NCBI RefSeq assembly: GCF_021513275.1
Contig: NZ_CP090978.1
Span: forward strand, 806,001 to 870,000
Length of the DNA: 64,000 nucleotides
Direction: 5' to 3'
Origin: Paenibacillus hexagrammi
GTDB taxonomy: Bacteria > Bacillota > Bacilli > Paenibacillales > NBRC-103111
A program made the translations under genes and the position numbers. The notes below the pieces were generated by a model. The model saw only the letters and a list, made by a program, of their open reading frames with translations, was not told the DNA's origin and ran no database searches. Below, one piece after another: positions 59,102 through 64,000 of the stretch; position 1 is the stretch's first letter, and each line of letters starts with the position of its first letter.

Positions 59102-59149
59102 CGAGGATTGCGTGAATAGCTGGGAAGATTTATAATAAAAATAAGAAAA

Positions 59150-59173
59150 GGAGCCGGTTGCAGCCGACTCCTT
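59150..59173 (+). terminator. Terminator after the GH88 gene
   Basis: AAGGAG and CGG pair with CCG and CTCCTT (one mismatch) around a TTGCAG loop. The following T tract is poor. Confidence 0.65.
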
Positions 59174-59220
59174 GTACAACAGCCGCTTTTAAGGGCGGTG
59201 GCTTGGATTATGGCTATATG

Positions 59221-59261
59221 AATAGACCGCTAACCTTTGTCAGAGGGCGGTCTATTTCTTT
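59221..59261. terminator. Bidirectional terminator at the holin-like toxin end
   Basis: AATAGACCGC pairs with GCGGTCTATT around a 15-nt loop, followed by TCTTTTT on the plus strand. The 3' arm overlaps the stop codon of the minus-strand toxin-like frame. Confidence 0.72.
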
Positions 59262-59317
59262 TTGAGATAGGTGAGCAACGCGAGAATGAACATGCCGAAC
59301 ATGAACATTAACGTCAT
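59252..59317 (-). pseudogene. Holin-like toxin (Hol-Tox) remnant or frameshifted gene
   Basis: The last 21 codons encode MTLMFMFGMFILALLTYLKK plus one Lys, which is the conserved hydrophobic part of the short holin-like toxin family of Bacillales. The expected N-terminus (about 8 residues, EIYDS-like) is present in frame, but no start codon or ribosome site is. One extra base at the ATG near 59343 would restore it. A terminator follows directly, as in type I toxin modules. I cannot see a clear antitoxin RNA. Confidence 0.5.
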
Positions 59318-59427
59318 CTTTTTGGTAGAATCATATATTTCATATTCGCTCTTTCGTTCTTGGCATACATATTCCCGATTCTGGGCATACTTGCTGCTAA
59401 TAGACCAAGCGCCGAGGTGGGAATGTG

Positions 59428-59649
59428 ATGCTGCTTTACCAATTAGCACAAAGCTTCGAAGAGCGTACGATGCTGCAAAAGGCTTTGCAGAACGGAGCCG
59501 GGGATATGGATCAGCTCCAGGTGAGAATACAAGAAGTGGAAGATCAACTGTATTCACAAGCAGAGCGATGGAAGAATGCTGTACAAGACGCCATATACTT
59601 GCAGATTCCCTATGAAGCCCCTCATTTGGATGACGATATGGTTTTGTAA
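59428..59649 (+). CDS. Small hypothetical coiled-coil protein
   Basis: A 73-residue protein with a long amphipathic helix (QKALQNGAGDMDQLQVRIQE and following heptads) and an acidic end (LDDDMVL). No family is recognised. GAGGTGG (59414-59420) is well placed for the ATG at 59428. It lies 63 bp upstream of the radical-SAM gene, but co-transcription is unproven. Confidence 0.65.
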   Translation: MLLYQLAQSFEERTMLQKALQNGAGDMDQLQVRIQEVEDQLYSQAERWKNAVQDAIYLQIPYEAPHLDDDMVL

Positions 59650-59712
59650 TTCCTCGTTATTCCGTGTAGAATAAGTAGAACCAATACCGAGAATAGAACG
59701 AGGTTTCCCATT

Positions 59713-61476
59713 ATGAAAGTCATTGTATCTACATTAAACGCAAAGTTCATCCACACCTCTTTGGCGCTTCGATATTTGAAAGCGTTCTGTGAGAAAGATT
59801 TCGATGTGGATATTGTTGAATATACGATTAAAGACCCAGCCATGAACATTGTTTCGGACCTGTATCAAAAGGCCCCGGATGTGCTGGGCTTTTCCTGTTA
59901 TATTTGGAACATTGAAGAGACGATTCACATCATCCGCATGATAAAGAAGATCATGCCGAACCTCTTAATTGTACTTGGAGGGCCCGAGGTCTCCTACGAT
60001 ACGGAGTACTGGATGAACCGGATTCCCGAGGTCGATTTTATTGTCATGGGAGAAGGGGAGGAGACGCTCCATCAGCTTCTTCAGGAAATCTCCACGACGC
60101 AGAAGTATCATTTTGTGTATGGACTGGCTTACCGTAAAGGCGAAGAAGTTGTGATCATGCCGGGAAGACCGAAGCTTAAGCTCGACGATATTCCGTCACC
60201 GCATCGGTTTATTGAGGATATTCCAAATCTGCCGAATCGGGTTGTTTACTTTGAGACGAGCAGGGGCTGTCCGTTCTCCTGCCAATTCTGCCTATCGAGT
60301 ATTGAGGTTGGCGTACGTTATTTTGACATGGAGCGGACGAAGCGGGACATTCTGTATTTGATTGATTCGGGAGCGAAGCTGATCAAGTTCGTGGACCGCA
60401 CCTTTAATATTAAACGCGACTATGCGATGGAAATGTTTGAGTTCCTGATCGCCAACCATAGAGGCACGGTGTTTCAATTTGAAATTACAGCGGACATCAT
60501 GCGTCCTGAGGTCCTAGACTACTTAGCGGAGAATGCGCCTCCCGGTATATTCCGATTCGAAATTGGCGTGCAATCGACCAATGACGCAACGAACGAGCTG
60601 GTGCAGCGCAGGCAAAACTTCTCTAAATTAACGAGAACCGTCACCAAGGTGAAGCAAAGCGGCAAGATTGATCAGCATTTGGATCTCATCGCCGGACTGC
60701 CGGAGGAAGATTACCAATCGTTCCGCAAGACGTTTAACGACGTATTCGAGCTTGGACCGGAAGAGCTTCAATTGGGATTTTTGAAAATGCTGCGCGGCAC
60801 AGGGATGCGCAATGACGCGCATAAGTACGGCTATGTGTATATGGACCACGCGCCTTATGAAATTCTGGGCAATGACATCCTGCCGTTCACGGATTTGATT
60901 CGTATTAAGCGGGTAGAGGACGTACTCGAAAAATATTGGAATGCGCACCGGATGGATCATACCGTCAGCTACTTGATTGCGAATGAATTTGACTCTGCCT
61001 TCGATTTCTTTCAAGAATTCGGCGATTACTGGGAAGAACGCGGCTGGCAAAAGATCGGTCACCAGCTGGAGGACCTGTTCACCCGTCTTAGAGACTTCCT
61101 GGTCCATCGTCAGACGAAGCAGATGCCGATCATCGAAGGCCTCATGAAGCTGGACTACTTCCTGGGCCATAAATATCGACCGCGCAAAATCTGGTGGGAT
61201 TTTACGCTGGACAAGCAGGAGCAATCGGCCTACCTGCGTCTGCTGGCCGAGCGTCCAGAGCTGGCGGACGGCGGCTTCAGCCAGCTCCGCATCAGCGAAA
61301 AAGATCTCCACAAGCATGTCATGCTTGAGGTGCTGCCCTTCGATTTGCAGGGGTACCTGCAAAACGGCATCATGCAGATGAGCAGCCCGCAGCTGCTCAT
61401 CGTCTACTTCCCGCCGGACGCGCAGCAGCCGGCGAGCTTCTATACCATGCCGCTGCAGCAGGCTGCGGTCATGTAA
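59713..61476 (+). CDS. B12-binding-domain radical SAM protein (DUF4080 type)
   Basis: A 587-residue protein: N-terminal cobalamin-binding-like Rossmann domain (about 1-140, LGFSCYIWNIEE, VLGGPEVSYD), radical-SAM core with CPFSCQFCL ligating a 4Fe-4S cluster (about 188-380), and a C-terminal DUF4080 region (about 400-570). The substrate is unknown. It lacks a ribosome site of the AGGAGG type (CGAGG at 59699-59703 only). A terminator follows. Confidence 0.92.
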   Translation: MKVIVSTLNAKFIHTSLALRYLKAFCEKDFDVDIVEYTIKDPAMNIVSDLYQKAPDVLGFSCYIWNIEETIHIIRMIKKIMPNLLIVLGGPEVSYDTEYWMNRIPEVDFIVMGEGEETLHQLLQEISTTQKYHFVYGLAYRKGEEVVIMPGRPKLKLDDIPSPHRFIEDIPNLPNRVVYFETSRGCPFSCQFCLSSIEVGVRYFDMERTKRDILYLIDSGAKLIKFVDRTFNIKRDYAMEMFEFLIANHRGTVFQFEITADIMRPEVLDYLAENAPPGIFRFEIGVQSTNDATNELVQRRQNFSKLTRTVTKVKQSGKIDQHLDLIAGLPEEDYQSFRKTFNDVFELGPEELQLGFLKMLRGTGMRNDAHKYGYVYMDHAPYEILGNDILPFTDLIRIKRVEDVLEKYWNAHRMDHTVSYLIANEFDSAFDFFQEFGDYWEERGWQKIGHQLEDLFTRLRDFLVHRQTKQMPIIEGLMKLDYFLGHKYRPRKIWWDFTLDKQEQSAYLRLLAERPELADGGFSQLRISEKDLHKHVMLEVLPFDLQGYLQNGIMQMSSPQLLIVYFPPDAQQPASFYTMPLQQAAVM

Positions 61477-61482
61477 TTCAAC

Positions 61483-61517
61483 AAGCTCCGTTTCCCCTTG
61501 CCGGGAACGGAGCTTTT
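61483..61517 (+). terminator. Terminator after the radical-SAM gene
   Basis: AAGCTCCGTTTCCC pairs with GGGAACGGAGCTT (one bulge), followed by TTTG. Confidence 0.85.
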
Positions 61518-61637
61518 GAATTATAAATTTTCGGATTCCCCGCTAAAGAAAAAGATTGACCACGGCATCCCTTCAGTGATAAGATTGAAAAAATTTACCT
61601 AGATCAGGATCAACAATTCTAAGGAGGAATCATTGAA

Positions 61638-63141
61638 GTGGCTACGTATTACCTGGAACCATCCCGCACGTTCAGCGAGTTTTTGTTAATTCCCAATCTA
61701 ACAACGAAGGACTGTACTCCGGCTAATGTAAGCTTGAAGACACCGCTGGTGAAGTATAACAAAGGGGAGGAGCCTGCGCTTTCGCTTAATATTCCGTTCT
61801 CCTCAGCGGTGATGCAGGCGGTTTCCGGATGACGGCATGGCGATCGCTTTGGCTCGCTGCGGAGGGATTTCCTTCATCTTTGGCTCGCAGAGCATTGAAT
61901 CGGAAGCTCAGATGGTTCGAGCCGTAAAAAGCTACAAGGCAGGCTTTGTCGTAAGCCGCTCCAATTTAACGCCGGAGAACACGTTAAGTGATGTGCTGGA
62001 TTTGAAAGAACAGACAGGACATTCCACGGTAGCCATTACAGATGACGGTACAGCCAACGGCAAGCTGCTCGGCATGGTAACCGGACGCGATTACAGGATC
62101 AGCAGGGACTCGAAGGACCGGTTAATCAGTTCGTTCATGACGCCTTTTGATAAGCTGATCTATGGCAAGTCCGGCATCACATTGTCCGAAGCTAATAATC
62201 TGATTTGGGAGCATAAGCTTAACTGCCTTCCAATCGTAAACGATGAGCAAAATCTGGAATACCTCGTGTTTCGTAAAGATTACGACGAGCATAAGGAAAA
62301 TCCGCTTGAGCTGCTGGATGCTAATAAGAGCTACATCGTAGGAGCTGGAATCAATACCAAGGATTACAAAGAGCGCGTGCCGGCATTGGTCGAAGCAGGG
62401 GTAGATATTCTAGTCATTGACTCTTCGGACGGATACAGTGAATGGCAGCGAGAAACTGTGCAATACGTGAAAGAAAACTTCAATGTCAAAATCGGAGCCG
62501 GTAACGTCGTAGACCGTGAAGGCTTTATGTATCTGGTTGAATCAGGCGCGGATTTTGTGAAGGTCGGAATTGGCGGCGGTTCGATTTGTATTACCCGGGA
62601 GCAGAAGGGGATCGGCCGTGGACAAGCTACATCTTTGATGGAGGTTGTTGAAGCGAGAGATCAATACTTCAGAGAGACGGGGACGTATATTCCAATTTGT
62701 TCCGATGGCGGTATCGTACATGACTATCACGTCACGCTGGCCTTGGCAATGGGTGCCGATTTCGTCATGTTGGGCAGATACTTTGCACGCTTTGATGAGA
62801 GCCCGACCCGTAAGCTGCGTGTAGGCAACAACTTTGTGAAAGAGTACTGGGGTGAAGGCTCCAACCGTGCCCGCAACTGGCAGCGTTATGATACAGGCGG
62901 CAAGAACAAGCTGATGTTCGAAGAAGGCGTAGATTCTTACGTGCCTTATGCAGGAGGTCTGCAGGAGAACTTGGATAAGACTCTCGGCAAAATCAAGTCA
63001 ACGATGTGCAACTGCGGTTCCCTTAGCATCGACGAGCTGAAACAGAATGCCCGCATTACGCTGGTCTCCGCGACAAGTCTTGTAGAAGGCGGAGCGCATG
63101 ACGTGATATTAAAAGAAAGCAGCCTTTCCGAAGAATCCTAA
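61638..63141 (+). CDS. guaB: IMP dehydrogenase (frameshifted)
   Basis: Oxidises IMP to XMP, the committed step of GMP synthesis. About 501 residues with a TIM barrel interrupted by two CBS domains (about 95-215), the catalytic Cys in [11 protein letters not shown], and the flap region. The first 65 residues (GTG 61638, after AAGGAGG) are out of frame with the rest; removing one G at 61827-61828 restores [18 protein letters not shown]. Because the gene is highly conserved and otherwise perfect, a sequencing error is much more likely than loss. The barrel and CBS sequences resemble a less common IMPDH subgroup rather than the standard Bacillus GuaB; I am not sure about that. Confidence 0.88.
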
Positions 63142-63152
63142 GAGGAAAGCCC

Positions 63153-63187
63153 AATAAGCCCGCGGATCCATACTCCGCGGGCTTATT
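63153..63187. terminator. Bidirectional terminator between guaB and mnmM
   Basis: AATAAGCCCGCGGA (63153-63166) pairs with TCCGCGGGCTTATT (63174-63187). The stem is perfect and lies between convergent genes. Confidence 0.87.
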
Positions 63188-63189
63188 TC

Positions 63190-63774
63190 TTATCTTTTCT
63201 CTACAGCTAGCAAATACGGCGCCTGCTTGCTTTGGTTGGCGATTTGGTAGCGCAGCACCTGATAGGATGCCAGCGGCAGCTGCGAGGCCCAGCTTTCGAC
63301 GGCGTCCGTCTCCTGCTGGCCTCCATCGTGCCCGCTGTACAGTACGATCGTGACAATGCCGCCTTTGCGCAGCAGGCGAAGCGCGGATTCCAGTGCAGGA
63401 ATGGTAGATTCCTGCCTGGTGATAGTGCCGGGATCGGCTCCCGGCAAGTAGCCGAGGTTGAACGTCACCGCGGCCACTTTCTCGAAGTGCCGCTCAGCGA
63501 TCACATGCTCCATCTGTGCGTGACTCATTAGATGGAGTTGTACATGTTCCACAGCCGCTTCGTCCTGTGAATCGCTCCTCAGGCGCATTTCCGTATTGCT
63601 AAGCGCCTCAGGCTGAATATCGAAGCCGTACACATGCCCTCGCTTGCCTACGAGCTTAGCCAGATACAGCGTGTCAACCCCATTGCCCATGGTAGCATCA
63701 ATGACGATGTCGCCGGCTTGCGCCCGCTGGCTGATCAGCTGGTGGGCAAAGCTTAACACAGATACAAAACCCAT
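63190..63774 (-). CDS. mnmM: tRNA mnm5s2U methyltransferase MnmM (YtqB)
   Basis: A 194-residue class I methyltransferase of the YtqB/MnmM family, which methylates the aminomethyl group on U34 of some tRNAs. Motif I is VIDATMGNGVDTLYLAKLVG, then GFDIQPEAL and VTFNLGYLPGADPG (family hallmark). It follows ytqA, as in many Bacillales. AAAAGGAG precedes the ATG at 63774. Confidence 0.9.
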   Translation of the reverse strand: MGFVSVLSFAHQLISQRAQAGDIVIDATMGNGVDTLYLAKLVGKRGHVYGFDIQPEALSNTEMRLRSDSQDEAAVEHVQLHLMSHAQMEHVIAERHFEKVAAVTFNLGYLPGADPGTITRQESTIPALESALRLLRKGGIVTIVLYSGHDGGQQETDAVESWASQLPLASYQVLRYQIANQSKQAPYLLAVEKR

Positions 63775-63800
63775 TCTTACTAACTCCTTTTACAAACAGC

Positions 63801-63836
63801 TGACGATCCTAAACTCCTTGACGATCCTAAACTCCT
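63801..63836. repeat. Two tandem copies of an 18-bp unit at the ytqA stop codon
   Basis: TGACGATCCTAAACTCCT occurs twice in a row (63801-63818, 63819-63836). On the minus strand each copy carries AGGAGTTTAG, so the ytqA stop codon and an AGGAG-like motif are duplicated between ytqA and mnmM. Confidence 0.9.
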
Positions 63837-64000
63837 TCCGAAGCCTTCCACTTCTTCCCCTGCCACGTATCTCTTGCTTTGAGCTCTGCATCGAAGGCGT
63901 TCAGAACCTCCCATTTTTTCAGGCTCCACATCGGCCCGATTAAGAGATCCCGCGGCGCATCACCGGTGAGACGATGCACGATCATTTCAGGCGGCAGGAT
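63827..64000 (-). CDS. YtqA-like radical SAM protein (C-terminal end, partial)
   Basis: The last 57 codons of a TIGR01212-type radical-SAM protein: VHRLTGDAPRDLLIGPMWSL and WEVLNAFDAEL with WQGKKW. The gene continues beyond the window. It is upstream of mnmM in the same orientation, the known ytqA-ytqB order. Confidence 0.88.
   Translation of the reverse strand: MLPPEMIVHRLTGDAPRDLLIGPMWSLKKWEVLNAFDAELKARDTWQGKKWKASEGV

Overview
The window looks like a chromosomal segment of an endospore-forming Firmicute, most likely Paenibacillus or a close relative. The evidence is an alpha/beta SASP, GerP-type spore proteins, a YjcZ-type spore peptide, an SLH-anchored secreted glycosidase, a YesM/YesN-type two-component system, UPF0435, adjacent ytqA/ytqB genes, strong AGGAGG ribosome sites and an EAR-like RNA inside an exopolysaccharide (EPS) operon. 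The species call is inference.

Layout. (1) 1-19.4 kb is visibly AT-rich: an integrase-like gene, an XRE repressor and a large EPS locus. The EPS genes are a PHP-type tyrosine phosphatase, a Wzz-like co-polymerase, a BY-kinase, the EAR-like RNA, galU, a priming sugar transferase, fcl, gmd, wzx, glycosyltransferases, wzy, wcaI- and wcaF-like genes, ugd and manC. Together they predict a polymer with glucose, glucuronic acid, mannose and/or L-fucose, and acetyl groups, made by the Wzx/Wzy route. A 15-bp palindrome, GATAC-N5-GTATC or a one-mismatch form, exactly fills the -35/-10 spacer of three promoters that bracket the locus, and a further perfect copy lies at a fourth promoter region. The XRE protein is the obvious candidate ligand. 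(2) 19.5-29 kb: DUF2621, nfo, purU, a DUF1800/DUF1501 pair, transketolase, a candidate 181-nt structured RNA, ppnP and a LacI regulator. (3) 29-33 kb: a 1231-residue surface-anchored GH5 enzyme with LacI-type operators and a cre-like site upstream. (4) 33.5-38.7 kb: an unusual dehydrogenase-PilZ fusion, pgi, a YigZ-family gene, a TetR regulator, UPF0435 and a Gly-rich protein. (5) 38.8-43 kb: a spore island of GerP-like genes, including a GerPC-like protein with 27 tandem 14-residue Ala/Ser repeats, an Hsp20-like protein and an SASP. (6) 43-49 kb: GtrA and GtrB-like genes, a PIG-V-like glycosyltransferase, a YjcZ peptide, a carboxymuconolactone decarboxylase/MerR pair and a chemoreceptor. (7) 49-59 kb: a uronide-polysaccharide utilization cluster (ABC importer, YesM/YesN pair, heparinase II/III-like lyase, GH88). 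(8) 59-64 kb: a holin-like toxin remnant, a B12-binding radical-SAM protein, an IMP dehydrogenase, mnmM (ytqB) and the end of ytqA.

Quality caveat. Eight otherwise intact conserved genes are each broken by a single-base indel, several of them in homopolymers. This looks like base-calling error rather than biology. Those genes are annotated across the break, and every one of those breaks should be checked against reads before any is called a pseudogene.
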